From NCBI RefSeq assembly GCF_008329965.1, contig NZ_CP036150.1, positions 1,798,001 to 1,862,000 on the forward strand: 64,000 bases of DNA. The letters run 5' to 3'. Source of the DNA: Oceanispirochaeta crateris (GTDB lineage Bacteria > Spirochaetota > Spirochaetia > DSM-2461). The translations under genes and the position numbers were made by a program. How positions within the stretch are numbered: the stretch's first letter is position 1; every line of letters starts with the position of its first letter. Under the pieces are notes generated by a model. That model had not been told where the DNA came from. It did not search any database and saw nothing but the letters and a program-made list of their open reading frames with translations. Shown here piece by piece: positions 36,081-45,140 of this stretch.

Positions 36081-37127
36081 TTAACCCTTCAATTCAAGAA
36101 TGGTCAGAATATCCTGATATACTTTGTGCCGAAGGGCAGGAATTTCATTGAAAAGGCTATGTTCACCCTCATCATAATAGATTACGTCAGAGTGAGGATA
36201 TTTTTCCATTAGAAAGGGAATATTATGCCTGTAATCCACAACAGTATCCTTGCGGCCCTGTAAGATATGAAAAACCAGGTCTTCCCGGGGAGGAATCTGC
36301 TCCATGCGCTTAATCCAGTTTGTGTTGGCATAAATCCAGTGAAAGGGGATTCTCTGACTCTGGAGAGGGTCGTTGTGTTCGGTAAAATATTCAAATTCCT
36401 CATTGGAGCTGGAACCACCAAAACGCCTTTTAATATCATCCATAAAGGGATCTCCCAGAAACAATCCCAGAGCTGTGAGACGCCAGGCGAAATTTTTGAC
36501 CAGAGGAGAAGTCAGAATCAATGCCTTGAAGTCATTCTCATAGAGGTTTGTATATTCAAGGATCACCGAGGAACCTGTGCTGTGTCCAAGAGCGAAAAAG
36601 GGACCTTCCAGAGAGGATTCAGTGAGAGCCTTAAACCTTTTTAAACAGAAGGCATATTCACTGAAATCATCTATATCAACAGGAACTCCCTCGGACATCC
36701 CGTGTCCGGGAAGATCAAAGGCGGCAACATTGTAATTATGCTCCACAAGAAAGCGGATCACCCCAGTATTGGATAGACTGTGATCCAGATAGCCATGGAG
36801 AAGGTAAACCGTACCGGCAGCTGGTTCTCCCGGGGTGCGAAACAAATAGGCCGCAATTTTACGCTCTTCCGACAGAAACCAGCCGAACTCCAGAGGACCT
36901 GGGACCTGATCGGCACTGTAATGGGCCAGAAAGGCGAGTGTTTCCGGAAAATATTGAGTATTATGATTCTCTAAAGGTGTCATCTGCTCTTTTACTGCAG
37001 AAATATCCTGACTTCCAAAGGAGTCTTCGGTCCTACTGTCAGTTTGCCCCTTGGCTGGCAGGGAAAAACCAATCGTAAAAAAAGAGAAAAAAGGAATGAG
37101 CAGCAAAGCACGGCGTATCAGATTCAT
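36081..37127 (-). CDS. Secreted alpha/beta hydrolase (lysophospholipase-like)
   Basis: 348 residues with a signal peptide of about 27. VYLLHGYLDHS, AFDLPGHGMSEG, the nucleophile elbow GHSTGSS, and a late catalytic His in EGEHSLFNE define an alpha/beta hydrolase of the monoglyceride lipase/lysophospholipase type. It should act in the periplasm or outer surface on lipids or esters. A promoter (TTGAGT, 17 nt, TATCAT) ends 9 nt before the ATG with no ribosome site. Confidence 0.85.
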   Translation of the reverse strand: MNLIRRALLLIPFFSFFTIGFSLPAKGQTDSRTEDSFGSQDISAVKEQMTPLENHNTQYFPETLAFLAHYSADQVPGPLEFGWFLSEERKIAAYLFRTPGEPAAGTVYLLHGYLDHSLSNTGVIRFLVEHNYNVAAFDLPGHGMSEGVPVDIDDFSEYAFCLKRFKALTESSLEGPFFALGHSTGSSVILEYTNLYENDFKALILTSPLVKNFAWRLTALGLFLGDPFMDDIKRRFGGSSSNEEFEYFTEHNDPLQSQRIPFHWIYANTNWIKRMEQIPPREDLVFHILQGRKDTVVDYRHNIPFLMEKYPHSDVIYYDEGEHSLFNEIPALRHKVYQDILTILELKG

Positions 37128-37136
37128 AGTTAATTC

Positions 37137-37165
37137 ATGATATGAAATAGTTCAATCTTACTCAA
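37137..37165 (-). promoter_or_regulatory. Promoter directly before the ATG at 37127
   Basis: On the minus strand TTGAGT (37165-37160), a 17-nt spacer and TATCAT (37142-37137) are followed by 9 nt and the ATG. No Shine-Dalgarno sequence is present, so a leaderless or nearly leaderless mRNA is expected. Confidence 0.5.
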
Positions 37166-37216
37166 GCATAGCTCCTTAGGGCTGTTGGTCATACATAAAG
37201 GGGCAGAAGGACTTTT

Positions 37217-39526
37217 TTAATTCCATTGTCCAAGGAGTTCTGCCAGCTCAAAATAGCCTTTGTTGTAAGCCCGGGAATAGGCCGAATCTCCATCCTTATC
37301 CAGGATTGAAGGATCTGCTCCCTTTTCAAGAAGAAATTGGCAGACCTCTCCATATCCCATGGAAGCCGCAAGAATCAGAGGCGTTTCACCCTTGATATTA
37401 AGCCCATTCACATCTGTCCCCGCCTCTATGAGCAGATCTAAAGACTCCAAATGGGGAGCAACCCAAGCGGAACAAGCAAGGTGAAGAACCGTCTCATTCC
37501 TGTATGATCTGGCTTCAGCATCCGCCCCGGCATCCAGAAGAAGTTGAATGTGCTCGGGAGAACCATGATTCCTCATGACCCACATCAGGGCTGTCCAGTT
37601 ATCAAAATCACGGACATCCACATCCCATCCCTCCTCCATGAGCAGAGAGGAGATACGACTATCCGAGGACCAGGCGGCCAGATGAAAAGCCGTCCACCCA
37701 GAGGGTGTGATATCGAATACCGAGGCGCCTCTTCGGATCAAAGTGCGAACCATATCATAACTGCTGTAGGCAGAGGCTGTCATGAGAGCTGTAAAACCTT
37801 CCTCATCACTGGCATTGGGATCGGCCCCTTCTGAGATGAGGAGCTCCGCTATTGCCGGATCTTTTCCCCAGCGGATGACTTCGAGTAGAGCCTTGTTTAA
37901 ATCTCCCCCCACAGGAATACTGTCTGCAGGGTAAACCCTTTTGTTCTTGATCAGCCTGTCTAACTCTACCGGTGCTTGGTAAGGACTGTTTTTTTCATAT
38001 TCGGATTTGAACTCTTCCAGAGTCCTTCCAATTCCATCCCGAATCCGGCCATCTGGAGTCATTTCTGCCAGCAAGGCGACCATCTCGGGAGTGTTTCCAA
38101 AACGGAGAGCCCCCATGAGAGGAGTCCATCCATCTTTATCCCGCCAGCCGGCCTTGGCCTTGTCTTTCAGCAGAGAAGCCACAAAGCCGGTATCATCGGC
38201 ATAGGCGGCAGCCCAGAAAAAACCAGGCGTACCAAAATCATCTCTTATTTCTGGATCGACACCCAGAGTGATCAATGTCTCCATGACCTTGGTATTCTGC
38301 CCGTACAAGATGGCATAAGTGAGGGCACTCCAACCTTGAGAATCCCTCGCTCCTAAGTCGGCCCCCGCCGCGGCAAGTTCTTCTAAAAGAGTCACATCAT
38401 CTTCAAGATGAATGGTAAGGGCCGTCATCAAAGGACTGACCCCCTCGGGTCCAGGGAGGTTTGGATCGGCTCCTCTTTCAATTAAAAGAGAGGCCAATGG
38501 GGTGGAATGAAGGATGCTCTTTGCAAGGAGAGTCTGCCCTTTCTCATCTCGAATATTCACTGGAAGCCCCTGGTCCAACAGTAACTCCATTAGTGGAACG
38601 GCTATCATCGGCTCATAGTCTAGGGGGAAAAAGAGGATGAGATTCTGAAGTTCCCTTGGATCATTCTTAAAAGGGAATACAGCTGTGTCCCATTGGAGCA
38701 GTAAGTTCAAAAGATCCGGCCGTCCTGCGGCAACGGCATAATGACAGGGAGTGTAGCCCCCGGCATTCTTGTAGGACGGACTGGCTCCCCGATTTAGAAA
38801 GTCCAGAATCTCAAATTCTGTCAGCTCTTGTCCATGATATTCCAGGGCATCGATCATTGCCTCATTCAAAGAATAACGCAAGGTTGCCAGGAAATCGGCG
38901 CTTTTCAAATCGTCTTGTGCCAATGCTTCTTCTTCGGGAGTCCTGTTCAGGGAGTTGCGTCCTTCAAGAGAACAACCTGCATTGGACAAGGCTTCAAGAA
39001 ATTGATATTTCAAAAGAGAATCCGGACGGTCCAACACAGTAAACAAGAGAGATTCCTCCCCTCTTTCTTCAGAAGGAAACAATCCGTACTCTTTGAAGAC
39101 ATCTATAAAATCCGGATTCTGTCCTCGGGAGATGAAAACTTCAATGGGAGTTTTACCACTATTGTCCACAAGATCAGTGCGGGCTCCTGCCCGAAGCAAA
39201 AGAGAGAGGATATCATTATCATGGGTAAATTGTAGGGCAAAATACAGAGCGGTCTGACCGTTCATATCCTTCAGGTTTGGATCGGCTCCCGAGGAAAGGA
39301 GACGCCTGACTAAATCAGTGCGTTCCTGCCAGACGGCCCGCATCAGAGCCGTTCTTCCTCTGTCATCGGGAATATCAATATCCCCCGGAGCCTCTAGATC
39401 ATTTAATTCCTCTTCAAGAACCTCAATAATAAGTTCCTCATGGCTTCTGTCAGCAAAAAGGAAGGGAGTAAAAAACAGATAAGAAATTATTATAACAAAA
39501 AAAGGGATAGACTTAATCATTTTCAT
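37217..39526 (-). CDS. Secreted ankyrin-repeat protein
   Basis: 769 residues with a signal peptide (about 1-25) and then ankyrin repeats almost to the end. At least fifteen copies of the pattern DxxGxTALMxAxxxGxxxxVxxLLxxGADPN can be followed, for example RGRTALMRAVWQERTDLVRR and GETPLILAASMGYGEVCQF. No enzyme domain or membrane anchor is seen apart from the signal. Such proteins act as protein-binding scaffolds; the export signal places it in the periplasm or outside. GGGAGG lies 11 nt before the ATG. It ends 89 bp before the lipase-like gene on the same strand. Confidence 0.88.
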   Translation of the reverse strand: MKMIKSIPFFVIIISYLFFTPFLFADRSHEELIIEVLEEELNDLEAPGDIDIPDDRGRTALMRAVWQERTDLVRRLLSSGADPNLKDMNGQTALYFALQFTHDNDILSLLLRAGARTDLVDNSGKTPIEVFISRGQNPDFIDVFKEYGLFPSEERGEESLLFTVLDRPDSLLKYQFLEALSNAGCSLEGRNSLNRTPEEEALAQDDLKSADFLATLRYSLNEAMIDALEYHGQELTEFEILDFLNRGASPSYKNAGGYTPCHYAVAAGRPDLLNLLLQWDTAVFPFKNDPRELQNLILFFPLDYEPMIAVPLMELLLDQGLPVNIRDEKGQTLLAKSILHSTPLASLLIERGADPNLPGPEGVSPLMTALTIHLEDDVTLLEELAAAGADLGARDSQGWSALTYAILYGQNTKVMETLITLGVDPEIRDDFGTPGFFWAAAYADDTGFVASLLKDKAKAGWRDKDGWTPLMGALRFGNTPEMVALLAEMTPDGRIRDGIGRTLEEFKSEYEKNSPYQAPVELDRLIKNKRVYPADSIPVGGDLNKALLEVIRWGKDPAIAELLISEGADPNASDEEGFTALMTASAYSSYDMVRTLIRRGASVFDITPSGWTAFHLAAWSSDSRISSLLMEEGWDVDVRDFDNWTALMWVMRNHGSPEHIQLLLDAGADAEARSYRNETVLHLACSAWVAPHLESLDLLIEAGTDVNGLNIKGETPLILAASMGYGEVCQFLLEKGADPSILDKDGDSAYSRAYNKGYFELAELLGQWN

Positions 39527-39587
39527 TCAGTAGGAAACCTCCCAGTTAATGATGATCAGTATATCCCTCTATGAAGAGATGCCTCAA

Positions 39588-39944
39588 CTACTCTACGCTG
39601 AGAATATCCTTCATGGCCGACAAGAACGAGTCCTTGGGAAGAGCTCCCTGAGCCATCTGGGGTTTCCCCTCTTTGGGGATAAAAAGAATGGATGGAATAC
39701 TTTGAACTCCAAAGGCGCCTGCCAGTTCCTGTTCGGCTTCTGTGTCTATTTTAAAGACATCCATCTTGCCTTCATATTCTGTAGAAAGTTCATCCAGGAT
39801 GGGAGCTACCATTTTACAGGGACCACACCAGTCTGCATAAAAATCTATGATACAGGGACGTTCGCCCTTAAATTTCCATTCTTTTTCATTTTCAAAGTCA
39901 AAGACTTTATCCAGGAAATCCTGTTTTGTTAGATGCTGAGCCAT
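39588..39944 (-). CDS. trxA: Thioredoxin
   Basis: 118 residues with the classic ADWCGPCKM active site, the cis-proline in SIPSILFI, and the FYADWCGPC sheet-helix pattern. Cytoplasmic dithiol reductant. The N-terminus (MAQHLTKQDFLDKV) is slightly longer than E. coli TrxA. AAGGAGG lies before the ATG. The promoter is TTGACC, 17 nt, TATTTT (40009-39981). Confidence 0.95.
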   Translation of the reverse strand: MAQHLTKQDFLDKVFDFENEKEWKFKGERPCIIDFYADWCGPCKMVAPILDELSTEYEGKMDVFKIDTEAEQELAGAFGVQSIPSILFIPKEGKPQMAQGALPKDSFLSAMKDILSVE

Positions 39945-39980
39945 TGAAGGCCTCCTTGATATTCAATTTTATATATATGA

Positions 39981-40009
39981 AAAATACTTAATAATTCAGA
40001 AAAGGTCAA
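39981..40009 (-). promoter_or_regulatory. trxA promoter
   Basis: On the minus strand TTGACC (40009-40004), a 17-nt spacer and TATTTT (39986-39981) lie about 40 nt before the trxA ATG. A good match to the sigma-70 consensus. Confidence 0.55.
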
Positions 40010-40167
40010 ATAATAAATTTTTATAAAAGAAATTTTTCATATAATCATTTTAAAACCATTGAGGGTCTGTTTGCAAATTTCTCTTTTTGTGGGAGACTTA
40101 TAAGCACTTGTCGCTTCACAAAAATGAGACTGCGACATTCATCATAACAGGAGTAGGAGAAATAGAA

Positions 40168-41940
40168 TTGAAAAAAAATGATTTACCTGCCTGGGATCTG
40201 AACATGTATCCCGGTCTTGATTCGGATGAATATAAATCCAATAGATGTGAAATGGAAAAGATACTGGCTGATCTGTCTGTACTTCTGAAAAAAGATGAAC
40301 TCTGGCAGGGAAAGTCACTAAAGAGCCTGGAAGAAGTCATTCCTCTATTGAACAGGGCACATGATATATATGAGTCTCTCGAGTCTTATACATACTGTTC
40401 CTATTCTGTTCAAACAGATAATGTAACTGCCCTCAATGCCCTCAATGCACTAGAAGAATCGGCACTTCCCTTTAACGGGATTCTGGTACGTTTCAAAAAC
40501 AGGTTGGCCGATTCCCAAAGTTCAGAAAAAGACTGGAAGGAATCTCCGATCTTAAAAGATTATCTCTATTTCCTGAAAGAGTCTTTAAAAGAACAGAAAT
40601 TCCAGTTATCTCCCCTAGAGGAAGATCTGGCGGCGGATCTTTCACGATCTGGGGGAACCGCCTGGGGCAGACTCCAGGAAAGCATATCCTCCTCATTAAA
40701 GACTGAATGGGAGGAGGGAGAAGAAAAGACAGTTACCCAACTGAGGCTCCTCTCCACTCATGCCGACAGGGAAATTAGAAAGAAAGCCTGGAAAAAAGAA
40801 CTTCAGTGCTGGGAGTCCATGGAGATACCTCTGGCAGCCGCTCTCAATGGGGTTAAGGGATTTTCCCATACGCTCAACTCCCGACGGGGGTATAAAACGA
40901 CACTGGAACGATCCACCCATCAGGCCGGCATGTCACAGACAACCCTGGAAGCCATGATCGGGAGTATGAAAAAAAGCCTTCCAGATTTCAGACGGTTCAT
41001 GAAAGCCAAGGCCTCAGCCATGGGGCTTGAACGTCTCTCCTGGTACGACACAGTGGCCCCTCTCTCCAACGCAAAGGATGAATGGACCTGGGACAGAGCC
41101 AGAGGATTCATTATTGAACACTTCTCCTCCCTCAGCCCCGCATATTCCGATTTTGCTCGCTTCTGTTTTGATAAAAACTGGATTGATGCCCCCCCCCGGA
41201 AGGCAAAGGTGGGCGGTGCATACTGCATCAGTTTTCCTTTAACCGAAGAAAGCCGTATCATGACCAATTTCTCAGGTTCATTCAGTGATGTCTCCACCAT
41301 TGCCCACGAACTGGGACATGCCTGGCACCATGAAGTACTAAAAAAGGCCCCTGCCCTTCACCGCCACTATCCCATGACACTGGCTGAAACTGCCTCTATT
41401 TTCTCGGAAACACTGGTGTTTCAAGCCTGTTCCAAACAGGCCTCCCATCATGAGAAGGCTTCCTTGCTGGACAGCACCCTGATGGATTCCAACCAGGTAA
41501 TTACGGACATCCTCTCCCGATTCCTATTTGAACAGGAACTGATGGAAAGAAGATCATCTGGAGAGGTCTCCCCGGAAGAGCTGAAGCAGATGATGCTCCA
41601 GGCTCAGGATCTGACTTATGGAGAAGCCCTGAGTGAAGATGAAAGACATCCCTGGATGTGGGCGGTCAAGGGTCATTACTACAATCAAGATCTCGGGTTC
41701 TACAACTTTCCCTATGCCTTCGGCCTGCTCTTTGCATTGGGACTGTACAGCCTTTATGAAGAGATGGGCAGTGATTTTTCTGAACTGTATACCAAGGTAC
41801 TGCTGAAAACGGGACAGGCAAGCGCAGAAGATTGTGCCGCCGAAGCAGGGATAGATCTCAGGGGACAGGCGTTCTGGGACAGGAGCCTGGGAATCATAAA
41901 GAAGCAGATAGACGAATACTGCAGCCTGGTACAGCCATGA
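40168..41940 (+). CDS. pepF: Oligoendopeptidase F (M3 family)
   Basis: 590 residues from TTG 40168, chosen because AGGAG lies 8 nt upstream and it gives the usual PepF N-terminus; the frame is open to 40087. The zinc site IAHELGHAWHH (HExxH) and the downstream Glu in ETASIFSETL are intact, as is the family's HYYNQDLGFYNFPYAFG. A cytoplasmic oligopeptidase. It overlaps the next gene by an ATGA. Confidence 0.93.
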   Translation: MKKNDLPAWDLNMYPGLDSDEYKSNRCEMEKILADLSVLLKKDELWQGKSLKSLEEVIPLLNRAHDIYESLESYTYCSYSVQTDNVTALNALNALEESALPFNGILVRFKNRLADSQSSEKDWKESPILKDYLYFLKESLKEQKFQLSPLEEDLAADLSRSGGTAWGRLQESISSSLKTEWEEGEEKTVTQLRLLSTHADREIRKKAWKKELQCWESMEIPLAAALNGVKGFSHTLNSRRGYKTTLERSTHQAGMSQTTLEAMIGSMKKSLPDFRRFMKAKASAMGLERLSWYDTVAPLSNAKDEWTWDRARGFIIEHFSSLSPAYSDFARFCFDKNWIDAPPRKAKVGGAYCISFPLTEESRIMTNFSGSFSDVSTIAHELGHAWHHEVLKKAPALHRHYPMTLAETASIFSETLVFQACSKQASHHEKASLLDSTLMDSNQVITDILSRFLFEQELMERRSSGEVSPEELKQMMLQAQDLTYGEALSEDERHPWMWAVKGHYYNQDLGFYNFPYAFGLLFALGLYSLYEEMGSDFSELYTKVLLKTGQASAEDCAAEAGIDLRGQAFWDRSLGIIKKQIDEYCSLVQP

Positions 41941-42659
41941 TTGTATTTGCCCATAGAGGCGCGTCTGCCTATGCCCCTCAGAACACAGTTCCCTCTTTTA
42001 AAATGGCACTGGCCATGAAGGCCCAGGGCATTGAATTGGACGTCCAGCTCTCATCAGATGGAGTGCCTGTGATCATCCACGACTTCATGCTGGATAAAAC
42101 CACAGACCTCAGTGGTTTTGTTCACACCCATTCCTGGCAGGAGCTCAGGAAAGCCGATGCAGGGCTCTGGTTCGGAGAGGAGTACAGAGAAACCCGGATT
42201 CCCAGCCTGGAGGAAGTATTGGCTCTGATTCCCAAGGATGTCCTTCTGAATGTTGAAATAAAATCCATCACATCATTGAATCAGCCTGTGGCCCGTATAG
42301 TTTCCCAAGTATTGAATCAGGAGAAGGACAGAAACCTCATTGTTTCGTCCTTCAACCACCCGATCCTCAAGGATTTTCAGTTACTATCACCGGAAGTGAA
42401 AATAGGCATTCTCACAGCTAATGATTTTATAAACTTTCCTGCTTATGTGGAATCCAGCGGAATTCGTCCTTACAGCATCCATCCCGAGGCATCCTACCTT
42501 TCATACCAATCCATAGAAGATTATCATAAGAGAGGGTGGAAGGTGATGACCTATACAATAAATTCCACCACCCAATCCAGGATGGTAGAATCCCTGGGTG
42601 CTGACGGAATATTCTCAGATTACCCCGATCTTAATAGCGATATTCAAGATTCAGACTGA
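41937..42659 (+). CDS. Glycerophosphodiester phosphodiesterase
   Basis: 240 residues from ATG 41937, overlapping the pepF stop (ATGA). FAHRGASAYAPQNTV holds the catalytic His and Arg, ELDVQLSSDGVPVIIHD the metal ligands and second His, and EIKSI the late Glu. No signal peptide, so it is a cytoplasmic GlpQ/UgpQ-type enzyme that releases glycerol 3-phosphate from glycerophosphodiesters. The 3' end overlaps the convergent barrel gene by 29 bp. Confidence 0.9.
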   Translation: MIVFAHRGASAYAPQNTVPSFKMALAMKAQGIELDVQLSSDGVPVIIHDFMLDKTTDLSGFVHTHSWQELRKADAGLWFGEEYRETRIPSLEEVLALIPKDVLLNVEIKSITSLNQPVARIVSQVLNQEKDRNLIVSSFNHPILKDFQLLSPEVKIGILTANDFINFPAYVESSGIRPYSIHPEASYLSYQSIEDYHKRGWKVMTYTINSTTQSRMVESLGADGIFSDYPDLNSDIQDSD

Positions 42660-43584
42660 AAGATGCTGCGGCATAGCTGACACCGGCACCTCCCGGATAA
42701 TAAGCCAGGAGATTGCCGCTGTCGCTGTATACCAATGTATCCCCCTGAAGTTCCGGTACGTAATCATAATCAAAACTGAAGGCTAATGAGAAGGCTTCTG
42801 TCCAATGCCAGCGTGTAGTTGCAGAATAGCCGTAGTAAAATCCTCCAGTGAAATAATCATAAAAGTGGAGTCCCCGGAGTTTGTGAAAGTCATGGTCGTC
42901 CACACTGACCATCCAACTGTACAAAAGTGTTAAATTAAAGAATAAGGGTCCTTCTTGCAGTGAAAACCCAACTCCAAGATAGGGAATCCGGTACTCAATG
43001 TCGTAGTCTATTCCATTGGTACCTACGTAGGTGAATATATCTTCTCCGTAGTAGTTCATCTCTTTGATGCTGTCGGTCCAGCCCCACTGAATTAACTTGA
43101 AACCGCCTAATAAATCGAGGCTATTCCTCTGGGTTCTGTAAACGCGGACAGCCGTGTTGTAATCCACAAGAAGTGATTGAGTTAAATAAATAGTACTTAG
43201 AGAATAATGAGTCCAGTCTGTGTCGGTAGTGGAAAAATACTCTGAGTCCCAATCATAATCGGTCATCTCCCCGGTAGGAGAATTCAAACTACTACCGGCT
43301 GCAATATTGAAAAACAGGACATTCCCAATATTCACAGAAGCAGAAACACCGCTAATAACAGCAGGCTGAATTTCCCAATGAAGACGGCTGAGATAGGGAT
43401 AAGGACCACTGCTGCTACCATATACAAGCTCATTGGAGTGCCCTGTCATATAAGAAAGAAAAGGGCTGAGAGACAACCCTGCATTGCTATTGGGACTCAA
43501 AAGAGCACCGGGCTTCGCCTGCAGGGCGCTAAGAGGAACAGAGAGCGAACAGAAGAAAAGAATATACAGCAGGTGCCTTCTCAT
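42631..43584 (-). CDS. Predicted outer-membrane beta-barrel protein
   Basis: 317 residues with a signal peptide (cleavage near residue 20). The rest is built of alternating hydrophobic/polar stretches rich in Tyr, Trp and Gly, and ends in LEYRY with a terminal aromatic, as in barrel proteins. I cannot assign a family. A strong TATACAAT lies 6 nt before the ATG on this strand and there is no Shine-Dalgarno. It is divergent from the twin-ATPase gene. Confidence 0.72.
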   Translation of the reverse strand: MRRHLLYILFFCSLSVPLSALQAKPGALLSPNSNAGLSLSPFLSYMTGHSNELVYGSSSGPYPYLSRLHWEIQPAVISGVSASVNIGNVLFFNIAAGSSLNSPTGEMTDYDWDSEYFSTTDTDWTHYSLSTIYLTQSLLVDYNTAVRVYRTQRNSLDLLGGFKLIQWGWTDSIKEMNYYGEDIFTYVGTNGIDYDIEYRIPYLGVGFSLQEGPLFFNLTLLYSWMVSVDDHDFHKLRGLHFYDYFTGGFYYGYSATTRWHWTEAFSLAFSFDYDYVPELQGDTLVYSDSGNLLAYYPGGAGVSYAAASFSLNLEYRY

Positions 43585-43590
43585 AAGACC

Positions 43591-43598
43591 ATTGTATA
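43591..43598 (-). promoter_or_regulatory. -10 element directly before the ATG at 43584
   Basis: TATACAAT on the minus strand (43598-43591) ends 6 nt before the ATG; the transcript should start at the start codon. The -35 region (TGGTTT at 43619-43614) is poor. Confidence 0.4.
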
Positions 43599-43666
43599 TT
43601 CAGGAAGTAAATAAAACCACCTTGCCTCCATGAAATCTTCTATCCAGAAGAAGAAGGTTCCTGCTG

Positions 43667-43694
43667 TTCCAAGACATAGTTCCCCTGATACAAT
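43667..43694 (+). promoter_or_regulatory. Promoter-like site directly before the ATG at 43704
   Basis: TTCCAA (43667-43672), a 16-nt spacer and TACAAT (43689-43694) lie 9 nt before the ATG, with no ribosome site between. Candidate leaderless mRNA; the -35 match is weak. Confidence 0.35.
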
Positions 43695-43703
43695 TCTCTC
43701 ATT

Positions 43704-45140
43704 ATGAAAGCAAAGCCTCTGATATCACTGATTGATCAATACCTTCCCGCTTATCCTGGAAAAGGAAAAGGTCCCCTCATCAACTGGACATGGAACGAGG
43801 GAGAATCCTGGGTCATCCTGGGAGAAAACGGTTCGGGAAAAACCAATTTTTCCGAATTGATTGCGGCTCAAATGCCTGGAAAAACAAAAAAAGTCTCTTT
43901 TGAAGATTTAGAAGACCTCCTTGAACAACAAATCCAGCAGGATGATTCTGAATATACGGGTCGCGTGGATACGGGAACAGCTCTTTATGAATTCTTAGGA
44001 CTGGATCAGGGGGAAACCCTTCCTACCGGGACAATCCCTCCACCGGCTGGTCTTGAAAAGTTGATGAATTCGGGATTGAGGATTCTATCCACAGGTGAAA
44101 TAAGAAAATCTCTGATTTATAAAGCTCTTCTTGAAAATCCGGATCTTCTCATACTGGATGAACCCTTCGATGGACTGGATAAAGAATCGGTTCTTCAGAT
44201 GCAGGAGATGATCCAATCTCTGATCACAGAGGGGATTCCCGTTCTGATGATCCTAAACAGAAAGAGTGAGATTCTCCCCTGTCACAGCCATGTAGCGGTA
44301 TTCAGGGAATTCCAAATTGTCTTCGAAGGCAGTAAAGAGGAATGGATTCAGTTTGACAAAGTGGATATTCCTCTACAACAGAACACCATGAAAATACCAG
44401 GAGCACCGGGAGGATCTCCAAAAATTAAAGAGCAAACACTCGTGGAGATTCGAAACACAACTGTCCGTTATGGGGAAAAAATAATTTTAGACCGGATCAA
44501 CTGGCAGGTAAAAAAGGGAGAACACTGGAAAATTACCGGCCCCAATGGAGCCGGAAAGTCAACCCTTCTGGGTCTGATCACAGGAGACCAGCCCCAGGCC
44601 TATGCCAACGATATTCGCCTCTTTGGTAAACCCAGAGGCAGCGGTGAGTCAATCTGGGAAATCAAGGAGAAACTGGGGATAATTTCCCCTGCTCTGCAGC
44701 TCAGTTACCGTGTCAGCCTGACGGCCAGGATGTGCATAGTATCGGGTCTGTACGACAGCATTGGTATTTACAACAGTGTCCCTCCCCGTGAACGGGCCCT
44801 GGCCGATGAGTGGCTGCGCTACATAGGAATGTTCCATAAGGCAGAGACTCCCATTAAGAAACTATCCTATGGAGAACAAAGGCTACTTCTCATCGCCCGG
44901 GGTCTGATCAAACATCCGGCTCTGCTCATTTTAGATGAGCCCTGCCAAGGACTTGATGATAGAAATAGAGAGAGGATATTGGATGTTCTTGGTAATTTTG
45001 CAGGAGAATCGGAAACGACACTGCTTTATGTGACTCACCACGAAGAGGATAAAATCAGACATATCGACAGACATCTCCGCTTTTGTCCTCAAGATGGTGG
45101 TTTTACATTGACCTCAGACGCTGTTCCACTTCCGCAATGA
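43704..45140 (+). CDS. Twin-ATPase ABC protein, ModF-like
   Basis: 478 residues with two ABC ATPase domains. The first has Walker A GENGSGKTNFSEL, signature LSTGEIRKSLIYKALL and Walker B LLILDEPFDGLD; the second has GPNGAGKSTLLGL, LSYGEQRLLLIARGLI and ALLILDEPCQGLDD. The H-loop of the second is YVTHHEED. This layout matches ModF/PhrA rather than ABC-F proteins, since the long inter-domain linker of ABC-F is missing. ModF has no settled function, though it is linked to molybdate genes in E. coli; there are none here. The 3' end overlaps ispH by 38 bp. Confidence 0.85.
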   Translation: MKAKPLISLIDQYLPAYPGKGKGPLINWTWNEGESWVILGENGSGKTNFSELIAAQMPGKTKKVSFEDLEDLLEQQIQQDDSEYTGRVDTGTALYEFLGLDQGETLPTGTIPPPAGLEKLMNSGLRILSTGEIRKSLIYKALLENPDLLILDEPFDGLDKESVLQMQEMIQSLITEGIPVLMILNRKSEILPCHSHVAVFREFQIVFEGSKEEWIQFDKVDIPLQQNTMKIPGAPGGSPKIKEQTLVEIRNTTVRYGEKIILDRINWQVKKGEHWKITGPNGAGKSTLLGLITGDQPQAYANDIRLFGKPRGSGESIWEIKEKLGIISPALQLSYRVSLTARMCIVSGLYDSIGIYNSVPPRERALADEWLRYIGMFHKAETPIKKLSYGEQRLLLIARGLIKHPALLILDEPCQGLDDRNRERILDVLGNFAGESETTLLYVTHHEEDKIRHIDRHLRFCPQDGGFTLTSDAVPLPQ

